Of a stretch of DNA of 64,000 nt, positions 34,963 through 44,868 are shown in pieces. The stretch is from Kerstersia similis (GTDB lineage: Bacteria; Pseudomonadota; Gammaproteobacteria; Burkholderiales; Burkholderiaceae_B): the NCBI RefSeq assembly GCF_965139615.1, contig NZ_CBCSIQ010000005.1, positions 62,001 to 126,000 on the forward strand, in the 5' to 3' direction. The position numbers and the translations under genes were made by a program. The notes below the pieces were generated by a model. That model searched no databases and was not told where the DNA came from. It saw nothing but the letters and a program-made list of their open reading frames with translations. Each line of letters begins with the position of its first letter. Position 1 is the stretch's first letter.

Positions 34963-35745
34963 ATGAAACGCTTTGCCGTACTGCTCGCAGCAGCCGCCAT
35001 TTCGGCGCCGATCTACGCCCAGAACATCGCGACCGTCAACGGGAAACCCATCTCCCAGCAAGACTTCGACCAATTCATCTCCTTGCTGGTCGGCCAGGGC
35101 GCGACGGACTCCCCGCAACTGCGTGACCAAGTCAAGCAGGAACTGATCAATCGCCAAGTGCTGGTGCAAGCAGCCGAAAATGCCAAGGTCGGCAACAAGC
35201 CGGAAATCATCACCGAAATTGAACTGGCCCGCCAAGGCATCCTGGTCCGCGGCCTGATGGACGACTACCTGGAAAAGAACCCGGTGACCGATGTGGCCAT
35301 CCAGGCTGAGTACGACAAGGTCAAGGCCGAGCAGGGCAACCAGCAGGAATACAAGGTGCGTCACATCCTCGTCGAAGACGAAAAGACCGCCCAGGACGTC
35401 CTGAAGCAACTGAAAGACAAGAAAAGCAGCTTTGCCGATCTGGCCAAGAAGCACTCGCGCGACCCGGGCAGCGCCCAGCGCGGCGGCGACCTCGGCTGGG
35501 GTGCTGCGACCAACTACGTGAAGCCTTTCGCTGACGCCGTGACCGCTCTGCAAAAGGGCCAGATGAGCGCTGCGCCGGTCAAGAGCGACTTCGGCTGGCA
35601 CATCATCGAACTGGAAGACGTGCGCCCGGTGGCCTTCCCGCCGCTGGAGCAGGTGCGCCCGCAGATCGAACAGATGCTGCGCCAGCAAGCGCTGTCCAAC
35701 TACCAGCAAAACCTGGTGGAAAAAGCCAAGATTCAGGAAAACTGA
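34963..35745 (+). CDS. Periplasmic parvulin-type peptidyl-prolyl isomerase
   Basis: Folding helper of the periplasm. The 260-residue protein has a signal peptide (cleavage near IYA-QN, residue 19), an N-terminal SurA-like helical chaperone region (20-130) and one parvulin domain (about 131-230). The parvulin domain carries VRHILVEDE, FADLAKKHSRDPGSAQRGGDLG and FGWHIIELED. AAAGGA precedes the ATG at 34963. It is the last gene of the msrB-yciB-bolA run and ends at a strong terminator. The family includes PpiC, PrsA and Bordetella Par27-like proteins. Confidence 0.9.
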   Translation: MKRFAVLLAAAAISAPIYAQNIATVNGKPISQQDFDQFISLLVGQGATDSPQLRDQVKQELINRQVLVQAAENAKVGNKPEIITEIELARQGILVRGLMDDYLEKNPVTDVAIQAEYDKVKAEQGNQQEYKVRHILVEDEKTAQDVLKQLKDKKSSFADLAKKHSRDPGSAQRGGDLGWGAATNYVKPFADAVTALQKGQMSAAPVKSDFGWHIIELEDVRPVAFPPLEQVRPQIEQMLRQQALSNYQQNLVEKAKIQEN

Positions 35746-35765
35746 GCCGGGTTGCAGTCCAAATG

Positions 35766-35801
35766 AAAAACCGGTTGCGGCTCGCCGCAACCGGTTTTTT
35801 T
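35766..35801 (+). terminator. Rho-independent terminator after the parvulin gene
   Basis: AAAAACCGGTTGCGG (35766-35780) pairs perfectly with CCGCAACCGGTTTTT (35785-35799) around CTCG and continues into a T7 run. It can also act on the minus strand, where it would follow the TPM gene. Confidence 0.93.
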
Positions 35802-35823
35802 GTCATTGCCGGCCCCGGCGGCC

Positions 35824-36324
35824 TCATAACATGACTGGCGCGTTGGGCAGGCCCTCGTGGTCCTCACGATCCGACGCCGGGCAACTGTATTCCAATCGAG
35901 TTTCTATCCCTGCAATCGCCATTTCCAGGCCAGCGATAAAATCCCCGCGCGCCAGATACGCCTGGAGACTCGCGCACAACATATTCCAGTCTTCCTTGGC
36001 CACGTTCACGCCACGGTCAGCCACCAGCTCGATGCAGTGATCGCCCAGGCACAGGTACAGCAACACTCCTGTCCGCCTGGGGGTATCCCAGACGCGCAAG
36101 CGACCAAAAACCTCCAGGGCACGCGCCGCGCTGTCAGGCTGGGAATCCGGCAAGGCCTGCTCCACGGCCAGCACCAGCTCGCCAGCGTGACGGGCTTCGC
36201 TGGCGCTGATCCGCTCTTCCAGCTGCTTGAGTACGGCAGGCGTGAAATGGCGCGACAACAGCCAGCGGCCGTGCAGATTGCTCCAGCCTGTCGTACGCAG
36301 GAATTTACCAACGACCGGATGCAC
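35824..36324 (-). CDS. TPM-domain protein (second, short copy)
   Basis: A 166-residue cytosolic TPM-domain protein without signal peptide, showing LEERISASEARHAGELVLAVE and LLYLCLGDHCIELVADRGV. Such proteins regularly accompany LemA and YgcG-like proteins, with unclear function. An ATG frame extends to 36420, but the GTG at 36324 is preferred. GGAGG lies 5 bases before it, and the product then starts MHPVVGKFLRTTGW as in relatives. The start lies inside the end of the upstream TPM gene, a 20-base overlap. Confidence 0.82.
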   Translation of the reverse strand: MHPVVGKFLRTTGWSNLHGRWLLSRHFTPAVLKQLEERISASEARHAGELVLAVEQALPDSQPDSAARALEVFGRLRVWDTPRRTGVLLYLCLGDHCIELVADRGVNVAKEDWNMLCASLQAYLARGDFIAGLEMAIAGIETRLEYSCPASDREDHEGLPNAPVML

Positions 36325-37207
36325 CGCCACCTCCGCTGCGGCCACCACCGCCCCGAAATCCACCACCACGACTGGAGCCTGAGGAACCCCGGCCCCAGCT
36401 GCCCGAGGAAAAACCGCCACGGGCGACGTTGCCGCGCCGTACGGCCGAACCTTGCGAACGATGCAGCACTTGATTGAGCACCATGACCAGCACGGCCGAG
36501 CCCACCGCCCACCAGAGACTGCCCGTCAGGAAATAAATGGCAACGCCGGCAATCGGACCCGGCACTGCCTTGAAAACCAGGATGACCAGCAAGATCAGGC
36601 TTTCCAGCAGCCCCACGCCCCATCCGGCATCGCTATCACTGGTATCCGCCGCATCTGCCTGTGCCTCAGGCGCGGGCAGATCACCGGTACGCACCAGCAA
36701 GGCCAGTTGCTCTGCCGCCCCTTGCAGACCGCCGGCGAAATCGCCTTGCGCAAAGCGCGGCGCCATCTGCTCACGGATGATGCGGCTGGCCCGGGTGTCG
36801 GTGACCACGCCCTCCAGACCATAGCCCACTTCGATACGCATTGTGCGGTCGTCCTTGGCTACCACGACCAGTATGCCGTCATCGACATCCTTGCGGCCGA
36901 GCTTCCAGGTTTCGAATGCCCGCACCGCATATTGTTCGATGCTGTCATCCCCTGTCGTGGGAACAATCAGCACGGCCATCTGTGCGCCGCTTTCCTGCTC
37001 CAGCGCCGCCAGCTTGTCCGTCAAGGCCCGCTGCTGCTCCCCGCTCAGGGTCGAGCTACGATCCAGCACCCGTCCGCTGAGCGCCGGAATCGCGACATCT
37101 TCCGCCCAGGAAGCCGCCAAGGGCCAGGCCCCACCGCAAAGCAGCAGCAACACGGCGATCAATCGCCGGAGCAGGCCGCCAGCCGCAGGAAGCGCCAGCA
37201 TTTTCAC
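36305..37207 (-). CDS. TPM-domain membrane protein (YgcG-like)
   Basis: A 300-residue protein with a signal peptide (residues 1-35) and a periplasmic TPM domain (about 40-170) containing QMAVLIVPTTGDDSIEQYAVR and RIEVGYGLEGVVTD. One or two membrane helices follow (about 205-250). The tail is Gly/Ser-rich and repetitive (250-300), as in YgcG proteins. The start overlaps the lemA stop (ATGA). The TPM fold has been linked to phosphatase activity in plant and bacterial homologues and to photosystem II repair in plants; the role here is unknown. Confidence 0.88.
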   Translation of the reverse strand: MKMLALPAAGGLLRRLIAVLLLLCGGAWPLAASWAEDVAIPALSGRVLDRSSTLSGEQQRALTDKLAALEQESGAQMAVLIVPTTGDDSIEQYAVRAFETWKLGRKDVDDGILVVVAKDDRTMRIEVGYGLEGVVTDTRASRIIREQMAPRFAQGDFAGGLQGAAEQLALLVRTGDLPAPEAQADAADTSDSDAGWGVGLLESLILLVILVFKAVPGPIAGVAIYFLTGSLWWAVGSAVLVMVLNQVLHRSQGSAVRRGNVARGGFSSGSWGRGSSGSSRGGGFRGGGGRSGGGGASGRW

Positions 37208-37833
37208 TGCGCTGCTCCCGGGTTCGGTGCGGTCGCCGGGGCCGTCCCGAAATTGACCGTCGGCGCGCGCGAGATATCCGCCTCATTTTCCACGCTGAAA
37301 TTGGCCTTGGTGTTGTAGCCAAACAGCTTGGCCGTGATCACCGCCGGGAACTGGCGCACCAGCACGTTGTAGTCCTGGATAGCCTGCACATACCGGTTGC
37401 GCGCAACGGCGATACGGTTTTCCGTGCCGTCGAGCTGGGCCTGCAAATCGCGGAATGCGGCGTCGGCCTTCAACTCCGGATAATTTTCAGCGACCACCAG
37501 CAGACGCGACAACGAGGACGTCAGTTCAGACTGCGCCGCCTGGAAGCGCGCCATCTGTTCAGGGTCCTCCAGCATCTCCGGCGTAATTTGCATGGAACCG
37601 ACACGCGAACGCGCCTGCGTCACTTCCGTCAACACCTGGCGCTCATGGGTCGCATACCCCTGTACGGTGCTGACCAGGTTGGGAATCAAGTCCGCGCGGC
37701 GCTGATACTGGTTGAGCACTTCAGACCATGCCGCATTGACCTTTTCATCTGCTGCCTGGATGGCGTTATAGCCGCAACCGCTGAGCAACAACGCGCTCAA
37801 CAACACCGAAAACAAAGCCGCGATGCGTTTCAT
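37204..37833 (-). CDS. lemA: LemA-family lipoprotein
   Basis: LemA proteins are membrane-anchored helical-bundle proteins of unsettled function, usually paired with TPM-domain proteins. This 209-residue copy has a lipoprotein signal (LLLSGC, cysteine near residue 20), then the LemA core: NQYQRRADLIPNLVSTVQGYA and FGYNTKANFSVENEA. The tail is Pro/Ala-rich. AAGGAG lies just before the ATG at 37833. It is first of a three-gene overlapping operon with two TPM genes. Confidence 0.93.
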   Translation of the reverse strand: MKRIAALFSVLLSALLLSGCGYNAIQAADEKVNAAWSEVLNQYQRRADLIPNLVSTVQGYATHERQVLTEVTQARSRVGSMQITPEMLEDPEQMARFQAAQSELTSSLSRLLVVAENYPELKADAAFRDLQAQLDGTENRIAVARNRYVQAIQDYNVLVRQFPAVITAKLFGYNTKANFSVENEADISRAPTVNFGTAPATAPNPGAAQ

Positions 37834-37951
37834 TTCTACTCCTTGCGCGCCGGAGACCGGCCCTGAATCGTGATCATATTCGCTAAATCCTGCGCCGGGG
37901 CGGCCCGGGCCGCCCCACTTCCCATGCACCCTGCAAAAAATGCAAAGCGTC

Positions 37952-40105
37952 TCAGGGCTCGCCCAACATGGCGCGCAGTTCGTCTTCATCCAGCACCGCC
38001 ACACCCAGCTCCCTGGCTTTGGTCAGCTTGCTGCCCGCCTCTACGCCCGCCACGACATAACTGGTCTTGCGTGACACCGAGCCACTGACCTTGCCTCCGG
38101 CGGCAATGATGCGTTGCGAGGCCTCTTCCCGCGTCCAGCGCGGGAAGGTGCCGGTCAGAACAAATGTTTTACCCGTTAGCCCCGTCGAAACAGGCGCGGC
38201 TTCCGGCTGCGGCTCGACGCCATGGCGCTTGAGCGCTTCCAACACTTCACGGTTATGCGGTTCATCGAAGAAACGACGCACGGAAGCCGCCACAACCGGG
38301 CCGACATCCGGCGCCCGCTGCAAGGCTTCCATATCTGCAGCCACCAAGGCTTCCATGCTGCCGAAGTGCCGTGCCAGGTCACGTGCCGTGGTTTCCCCCA
38401 CGTGCCGGATGCCCAGCGCATAGATCAGGCGCCCCAGCGTAGGATGCCGCGCCGCTTCGATCGCCGCCACGAGATTCGCAGCGGACTTCGCTCCCATGCG
38501 GTCATAGGACGCCAGCAATTCGGCGCGCAGGCTGAATAAATCCGCCAGCGAGTGCACGCGGTCGTCATCGACCAGTTGCTCGATCAGTTTTTCCCCCAGG
38601 CCGCCGATATCCAGCGCCTTGCGGCTGGCCGCATGCCAGAGGGATTGCTTGCGCTGCGCCGCGCAGAACAGGCCACCGGTACAACGAGCGATCGTTTCAT
38701 CCTCGGGCCGTTCGATCGCCGAGCCGCAAATCGGGCAATGCGTCGGCATGACAAAGGCGCAGGCATCGGCCGGACGCAATTCAGGCAAGGCCCGCACCAC
38801 CTCGGGGATGACATCTCCCGCACGGCGCACGATCACTGTATCGCCGATCAACACATCCTTGCGGCGAATTTCGTCCTCATTGTGCAGGGTGGCATTGGTC
38901 ACTGTCACCCCGCCGACAAAAACTGGCGCCAAACGCGCCACCGGAGTGATGGCGCCGGTACGGCCCACCTGCACTTCGATATCCAGCAAGCGCGTCTGCG
39001 CCTCTTCCGCCGGAAATTTGTGCGCCAACGCAAAACGCGGTGCACGCGCCACGAAACCGAGCGTCTGCTGGCTGCGCAGGTTATCGACCTTGTAAACCAC
39101 GCCGTCAATATCGTATTTGAGCCCGGCACGCTCGGCGCCGATCTCGGCATAGAACGCCATCAGGCCCGCGACCCCGCGCGTGGTCCGGTTGTACTGCTGA
39201 TTGACCGGCAGCCCCAGCTCAGCCAGCCAGGCCAGCATGCCGCTATGCGTGCTGGCAGGCAGGGCCTCCTGGGACGGCGTTGCCATCGTCTCCGACACGG
39301 CGCCAAACAAATCGCCGCTGATACCGGCCTGCCCTTGGGCGCCAGCCTCGGCAGCCGTGCTGCTGGCAGCACGATACTCGCCCCAGCCATAGGCATAGAA
39401 ACGCAGATTGCGCTTGGCGGTGATACTGGAATCCAGCTGCCGCAAACTGCCGGCAGCCGCATTGCGCGGGTTGACGAAGACTTTTTCGTTGCGTGCCTGT
39501 TGAGCCTGGTTCAGGCGCTCGAAATCGGCACGGAACATCAGCACTTCGCCGCGCACTTCCAAGACATCCGGCACGGGTTTGTCCGTCGCCCGCAAACGCA
39601 GCGGGATGGCACGGATAGTGCGCACGTTATGCGTCACATCCTCGCCCTCATAGCCATCGCCGCGTGTTGCCGCCTGGGTAAGCACGCCCTTTTCGTAACG
39701 CAAGCTGATGGCCAGGCCATCGAACTTCATCTCACAGAAATATTCGGTTTCTGCTGCCAGGCCCAGCTGACCGGCATCGCGCAGCGTATCCGTGACACGG
39801 CGGTCGAAAGCCTCGACCTCTTCCTGGTTGAAGGCATTGCCCAGCGACAGCATGGGCACGGCATGCCGCACACTGCCGAAGGCCGCAGACGGCGTAGCCC
39901 CGACCCGCTGGGTCGGGGAGTCCGGTGTCCTGAGCACTTCCCACTTGGCCTCCAGGGCCTCCAGCTCGCGCATCTGGCCGTCATAGACGGCATCCGGCAC
40001 ACTGGGATCATCCAGGACGTAGTAGCGGTAATTATGGCCTTCGATTTCCCTGCGCAATACTGCGGCCCGTTCTCGGGCCGCTTCCAAACTCAAATCCAAA
40101 CTCAC
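37952..40105 (-). CDS. ligA: NAD-dependent DNA ligase LigA
   Basis: Seals nicks in replication and repair using NAD+. The 717 residues contain, in order, domain Ia, the adenylation domain with Lys127 in CEMKFDG, the OB fold, a four-cysteine zinc finger (CPICGS...C..C), helix-hairpin-helix repeats and a C-terminal BRCT domain (about 640-717). About 33 extra residues, low in complexity, are inserted in the adenylation domain around 245-290 compared with E. coli LigA. The start is GTG at 40105, overlapping the zipA stop (GTGA). Confidence 0.96.
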   Translation of the reverse strand: MSLDLSLEAARERAAVLRREIEGHNYRYYVLDDPSVPDAVYDGQMRELEALEAKWEVLRTPDSPTQRVGATPSAAFGSVRHAVPMLSLGNAFNQEEVEAFDRRVTDTLRDAGQLGLAAETEYFCEMKFDGLAISLRYEKGVLTQAATRGDGYEGEDVTHNVRTIRAIPLRLRATDKPVPDVLEVRGEVLMFRADFERLNQAQQARNEKVFVNPRNAAAGSLRQLDSSITAKRNLRFYAYGWGEYRAASSTAAEAGAQGQAGISGDLFGAVSETMATPSQEALPASTHSGMLAWLAELGLPVNQQYNRTTRGVAGLMAFYAEIGAERAGLKYDIDGVVYKVDNLRSQQTLGFVARAPRFALAHKFPAEEAQTRLLDIEVQVGRTGAITPVARLAPVFVGGVTVTNATLHNEDEIRRKDVLIGDTVIVRRAGDVIPEVVRALPELRPADACAFVMPTHCPICGSAIERPEDETIARCTGGLFCAAQRKQSLWHAASRKALDIGGLGEKLIEQLVDDDRVHSLADLFSLRAELLASYDRMGAKSAANLVAAIEAARHPTLGRLIYALGIRHVGETTARDLARHFGSMEALVAADMEALQRAPDVGPVVAASVRRFFDEPHNREVLEALKRHGVEPQPEAAPVSTGLTGKTFVLTGTFPRWTREEASQRIIAAGGKVSGSVSRKTSYVVAGVEAGSKLTKARELGVAVLDEDELRAMLGEP

Positions 40106-41226
40106 GAAAACACCCGCAGCGCCCGCGCGCTTCCTGCCGTCAAACCTGCTTTATCCAACTGGGCATACAGACGCACCAATTGCTGATCTATCACCTTCTC
40201 GGCCCCGTCCGCCAGCGGCCGGCCATTGTCGTCGATCAGGTGCGCATCCAGGCGCGCAGCCAGATCCCTGCCTACCTTGACCATGCGGCCAAAGGCATGT
40301 TCATCGGCCGGGCTGCGCGGCACGTCCAGCAGCAGGCTCAAATGAGCCAACGGCGCCTGCCCCATTTCAAACAACGCGCCGTCGCCACGCGCCAGCGTGA
40401 AGCGCACCAATCCCTGCTCGGACATCCAGGCCAATACGCCGCCTGCAGACTGGAAACCCAGTTCATGCGCCACAGCCAGCACCTCTGCTGCCGGGCGCGG
40501 CTCGGTGAGCGCCAGCGTCACGCTCAGCTCCGCGTCCAGCGCAGCGGCCACGCGATCCAGCTGCACTGCCTGCTCCAGTACCGCTGCCTGTTCCGGGCCC
40601 GATACCTTGCCATTGCAGCGTTTGGCGACATCCTGCGCCCGCGACCAGATTTGCAGCCACTCGGCCTGACTGATGGCTCCGGCCCGGTTGGCCAGTTGCA
40701 CGGCAATATGCAGTGAGGCGTAGGAATCCTGGGTGGTCAGATGCTGGCGCAATGTCCCTTGCGCCGAAAATGCAAAGAAACGCAGCGACTTGCGCGCCTG
40801 TTGGCGCAAGGGATGCACGGCGCCCAGCAGATCAGCGCCGGATACCGGTGCGGCAAAACTGATGGAAATCAGGGCTTCGGTGGCGCTATCGGCCGGGACA
40901 TCTGCCGCGCCGCGTGCAGTGACCATCGCCGCCGGCGCTGCCGGGGCCACGGGTGCAGCCGCTGCCGTCTCTTCCGCGGCAGGCGTATCGCCGCCCATGC
41001 CGGGCTCACGCCGTTCGGTGCCTGGTGCAACAGCAGATTGGCTCAGGACGGGCTCGGTCTGCGACCGCGCACCCTGCTCCGCGTCCAGCAACGGATCGTG
41101 CGCAGGCGGCTGGAACTGCTGCTGCATGCGACGGCGCACGCGGCGATCCTGCCACCAATTGAACGCCAACAGCACGCCGATCAGCACCAGCCCCAGGATG
41201 ATCAAACCAATCTGTAAATCACTCAT
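40102..41226 (-). CDS. zipA: ZipA-like FtsZ-binding cell division protein
   Basis: Inner-membrane protein that tethers FtsZ at the division site. The 374-residue protein has an N-terminal helix (about residues 4-22) followed by basic residues, a Pro/Ala/Glu-rich linker (about 40-130) and the ZipA C-terminal FtsZ-binding domain (about 225-365). GGAG lies 8 bases before the ATG at 41226. The smc-zipA-ligA order is the usual one in this group and in Gammaproteobacteria, which supports the call although ZipA sequences diverge strongly. Confidence 0.88.
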   Translation of the reverse strand: MSDLQIGLIILGLVLIGVLLAFNWWQDRRVRRRMQQQFQPPAHDPLLDAEQGARSQTEPVLSQSAVAPGTERREPGMGGDTPAAEETAAAAPVAPAAPAAMVTARGAADVPADSATEALISISFAAPVSGADLLGAVHPLRQQARKSLRFFAFSAQGTLRQHLTTQDSYASLHIAVQLANRAGAISQAEWLQIWSRAQDVAKRCNGKVSGPEQAAVLEQAVQLDRVAAALDAELSVTLALTEPRPAAEVLAVAHELGFQSAGGVLAWMSEQGLVRFTLARGDGALFEMGQAPLAHLSLLLDVPRSPADEHAFGRMVKVGRDLAARLDAHLIDDNGRPLADGAEKVIDQQLVRLYAQLDKAGLTAGSARALRVFS

Positions 41227-41334
41227 TCCAAACTCCACGCCTGTTCCGGCGTCTATCCTGCATCCGGCACCCGTGCCGGATGATGTTCATTTCCGCCCTG
41301 TCCGCCGCCCGCCCTGGCAGACCGTGCCTGCATG

Positions 41335-44300
41335 CTATGCCGTCCCATCGGCCCACTTGGCCGCCAGGTCGATATCTACCGCCACGATACGCGATACCCC
41401 CTGTTCCTGCATGGTAACGCCGACCAACTGCTTTGCCATCTGCATTGCGATCTTATTGTGTGAAATAAAAAGAAACTGGGTCTGATCGCTCATGCTGCTG
41501 ACGAGATTGGCATAGCGCTCGGTGTTGGCATCATCCAAGGGCGCATCCACCTCATCGAGCAGGCAGAACGGCGCCGGATTCAGCTTGAAAAGCGCAAATA
41601 CCAGTGCTGTCGCCGTCAGCGCCTTCTCCCCCCCGGACAACAGATGAATGGTGCTGTTGCGCTTGCCCGGCGGCTGGGCCATCACCTGAATGCCGGCATC
41701 CAGGATTTCGTCGCCGGTCATGGTCAGCCTCGCTTCGCCACCGCCGAACAGGCGCGGGAACAGCTCTCCAAAGTGACCATTCACAATATTGAAAGTTTCC
41801 TGCAGCAGTTGCCGCGTTTCACGGTCGATGCGGCGAATGGCATCCTCTAGAGTCTCTATGGCTTCCAGCAGATCGGCATGCTGCGAATCCAGGAAAGTTT
41901 TGCGTTCGCGAGCCGTGGTCAATTCTTCCAGCGCCGCCAGGTTGACCGCTCCCAGGCTATCGACCTGACGCGAAATGCGCTGGACTTCACTTTGCAGCCA
42001 GCTGCCCTTGCGCCAATCCGGCGGCAATTCGTCCAACTCGCGCGCCAGGGCTTCACGCACCAGTTGGCGCGCATCCAATTGTTCAGCGAACTGCTCGACG
42101 GCCAGACGCGCCGCCTGTTCCTGCAACTGCAGTGCCGTGATCTTCTGGCGCAAGGGGTCCAGCGCCCGCTCACGCACCATGCGCTGCTCATCGGCCGAAC
42201 GCAACATACCGGCCAGATTATCCAGTTCGATACGCGCCCGGGTCAGTTCCTCTTCGGCGGCCGCGCGCGCTTCCAGCGCATCCTGCAAACCGGCTTGCGC
42301 CGCCGACGCATCCAGAACCGCCAGGTCCTGCTGCAACTGCTCCTGCTCGACGCCAGCGCGCCGCACCTGCTCGGCGGCCACGTGCAGATTGCGGCGCAAC
42401 TCTTCCAGGCGAGCTTTCAGGCCTTTCTCGGCAAACTGGGCTTCCTGGGCCCGCCGATCCAGATCGCGCAGCCGGGCGCGCGCTGCATCAGCCCGGGCGA
42501 CCAGCGCCTCATCGGCAATTTCCAGGTCGGCATAGCGCGACTGCTGCTCCGCCAGTTCCTCGTCCAGACCTTCGAAGCGCTCCTCGGCCTGCGCCCGCGC
42601 ACCGCGCCACTCTTCCTGCAAAGCCGCCAGCTCCGCCAGATCTTCCTGCAGGCGCGCAGCCCTGACGCCCGATTGGGCTGCCAACTGCTGCATCCGTGTG
42701 TATTCGAGCTGCACATCATGCAGCCGGCGAGTCACCTCGGCCACCCGCTGGCGGGCGGGCGCCATGGATTCGCCCACCTGGCGCCAGACTGCCTCCGCCT
42801 GCGCCACGCGATCCTTGGCCGCATCCGCCAGCAAGCGCTGGGCCCTGGCTTCCTTTTGCAGATTCTCCAGTTCCTGACGGCGCGCCAACATACCGGCCTG
42901 TTCGGAGTCTGCGGCATAAAAGCGCACTCCATGGACATCGACCATATGGCCACTGCGCAACACCAGCACACTGCCTGCCGGCAAGGCGCTACGCCGTGCC
43001 AACGCCTGTTCCATGTCATCGGCCGTGTACACGCCCTGCAGCCAGTCTTGCACCAACGCCCGCAAGATCGGATCGGACAACTGCAGCAGCGATGCCAGGG
43101 GCGTGAGCCCAGCCTCGGCAGCCATAGGCACCGAGGGAGACGCCGGCAACTGATAGAACGCCAGCCGGGCAGGCGGCGGATCGTTGACGAAAGCCCGCAC
43201 CCAATCCAGGCGGCTGACCGGCAAGGCGGCCATGCGCTCGCGCAGGCTGGCCTCCAATGCAGTCTCCCAACCCGGCGCGATTTTCAATTCGCGCCACAAG
43301 CGCGGCAGGCGATCGAGTTCATGCTTGGCCAGCCAGGGTGCCAGCGCTCCCTGCTTTTCCACATCTTCCTGCAGTTTGCTCAAGGCAGCATGCCGGGCAT
43401 CCAGGCGTGCCAAGGCCTGCGCCTCATGCTGTGCGCCCGTCTGCGCCTGGATACGTGCAGCATCGGCCTCAGGCAGGCGCACTTCCAGCTCCGCCAGTAC
43501 GGCCTGCGCTTCCTCCAGGCTGCCTTCCAGAACCTCGCACTCGCCGCGCAGCTGCTCCAGGCGTTGCGGATCGGGCCGCTCCAGGCCACGCGACTCCTGC
43601 TCCAGCCGCTCACGGCGCACGGCCAGATCCTGCAATTGACGGTCGGCATCACGCTGCGCCTGTGCCGATAGCGCCAGCTGTTGTTCCAATTTGGACAACT
43701 CGGCCCGCAAACCATCACGGCGGCAGGCCGCATCACGCACCTGACGCTCGATCTCCGGCAGTTCATCCTGAGCCTGGACGGCGGCAATCTGCGCCTCTTC
43801 GGTCAGGGCGGCACCGGTTTCCAGTTCCTCTTCGGTGGCTGCGATCTGGCCTTCGCAGTGCTCACGCTGCGCCTGCCATTCTTCCATTTGCGCCTGCAAT
43901 TGCGCCTGCCGGGCCTGCAAGCGATTGCGGGAATCCACCACATGACGAATTTCCGCTTCCAGCGTGCTGACCTGCGCATTGGCCTCATACATCCTGCCCT
44001 GGGCGGCATGCACGGCATCACTGGCCGCATAATGGGCCTGACGCCGGCTTTCGAGGTCGGTTTCCCCGGCACGTAGCGCGGCAATGGCCGCTTCCAACTC
44101 ATTCTGGGCCTGTTCGGTCTCGTGCGCCCGGGCCCGCTGCTCGTCACGCGCCGCCTGTTCGCGTACGTACCAGAGGAAGGTCTGCTTGCGCTCCCCCTCT
44201 TCCTGCAACGCGCGGTAATGGCGCGCCACCTCGGCCTGCGCTTCGAGCTTTTCCAGCTGGGTATCCAGTTCGCGGCGGATATCCTCCACCCGAGTCAGAT

Positions 44301-44868
44301 TTTCGCGAGTATCGGCCAGGCGATTTTCGGTTTCCCGCCGGCGCTCCTTGTAGCGCGAGACCCCGGCCGCCTCTTCCAGATAGACCCGCAGTTCTTCGGG
44401 CTTGGCTTCGATCAGCCGGTTGATCATGCCCTGGCCGATGATGGCGTAACCTCGCGCCCCCAGGCCGGTTCCCAGGAACAGGTCATGAATATCCCGCCGG
44501 CGCACCTGCTGGTTATTGATGAAGTAGCTACTGGTGCCATCACGCGTCAGGACGCGACGCACGGCGATCTCGGCGTAAGTGCTCCACTGGCCGACGGCAC
44601 GGCCGGCGTCATTGCTGAACACCAGCTCCACCGAAGCCCGACCGGCCGGGCGCCGCTGGCCCGAACCATTGAAGATGACGTCCTGCATGGACTCGCCACG
44701 CAATTCAGAAGCACGAGTCTCGCCCAACACCCAACGCACGGCGTCGATGATATTGGATTTGCCACAGCCATTTGGCCCGACGACGCCCACCAATTGACTG
44801 GGGACCGGAATCACCGTCGGGTCAACGAAGGATTTGAAGCCGGCAAGCTTGATCTGCGTAAGACGCAC
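41335..44868 (-). CDS. smc: Chromosome segregation protein SMC
   Basis: ATPase of the SMC-ScpAB condensin that organises the chromosome. The 1177-residue protein has Walker A GPNGCGKS (31-38), a long coiled coil to about 500, the hinge (about 510-650, with a glycine-bearing segment), a second coiled coil, and the C-terminal signature LLSGGEKALTA with Walker B CLLDEVDAPLDDANTERY. It starts at GTG (44868) with no obvious Shine-Dalgarno sequence. It is the first gene of smc-zipA-ligA. Confidence 0.96.
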   Translation of the reverse strand: MRLTQIKLAGFKSFVDPTVIPVPSQLVGVVGPNGCGKSNIIDAVRWVLGETRASELRGESMQDVIFNGSGQRRPAGRASVELVFSNDAGRAVGQWSTYAEIAVRRVLTRDGTSSYFINNQQVRRRDIHDLFLGTGLGARGYAIIGQGMINRLIEAKPEELRVYLEEAAGVSRYKERRRETENRLADTRENLTRVEDIRRELDTQLEKLEAQAEVARHYRALQEEGERKQTFLWYVREQAARDEQRARAHETEQAQNELEAAIAALRAGETDLESRRQAHYAASDAVHAAQGRMYEANAQVSTLEAEIRHVVDSRNRLQARQAQLQAQMEEWQAQREHCEGQIAATEEELETGAALTEEAQIAAVQAQDELPEIERQVRDAACRRDGLRAELSKLEQQLALSAQAQRDADRQLQDLAVRRERLEQESRGLERPDPQRLEQLRGECEVLEGSLEEAQAVLAELEVRLPEADAARIQAQTGAQHEAQALARLDARHAALSKLQEDVEKQGALAPWLAKHELDRLPRLWRELKIAPGWETALEASLRERMAALPVSRLDWVRAFVNDPPPARLAFYQLPASPSVPMAAEAGLTPLASLLQLSDPILRALVQDWLQGVYTADDMEQALARRSALPAGSVLVLRSGHMVDVHGVRFYAADSEQAGMLARRQELENLQKEARAQRLLADAAKDRVAQAEAVWRQVGESMAPARQRVAEVTRRLHDVQLEYTRMQQLAAQSGVRAARLQEDLAELAALQEEWRGARAQAEERFEGLDEELAEQQSRYADLEIADEALVARADAARARLRDLDRRAQEAQFAEKGLKARLEELRRNLHVAAEQVRRAGVEQEQLQQDLAVLDASAAQAGLQDALEARAAAEEELTRARIELDNLAGMLRSADEQRMVRERALDPLRQKITALQLQEQAARLAVEQFAEQLDARQLVREALARELDELPPDWRKGSWLQSEVQRISRQVDSLGAVNLAALEELTTARERKTFLDSQHADLLEAIETLEDAIRRIDRETRQLLQETFNIVNGHFGELFPRLFGGGEARLTMTGDEILDAGIQVMAQPPGKRNSTIHLLSGGEKALTATALVFALFKLNPAPFCLLDEVDAPLDDANTERYANLVSSMSDQTQFLFISHNKIAMQMAKQLVGVTMQEQGVSRIVAVDIDLAAKWADGTA

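Noticed and set aside
41878..43671. 597-codon plus-strand open frame within smc
   Set aside because: Antisense to the coiled-coil part of smc, with no start signal or known family.
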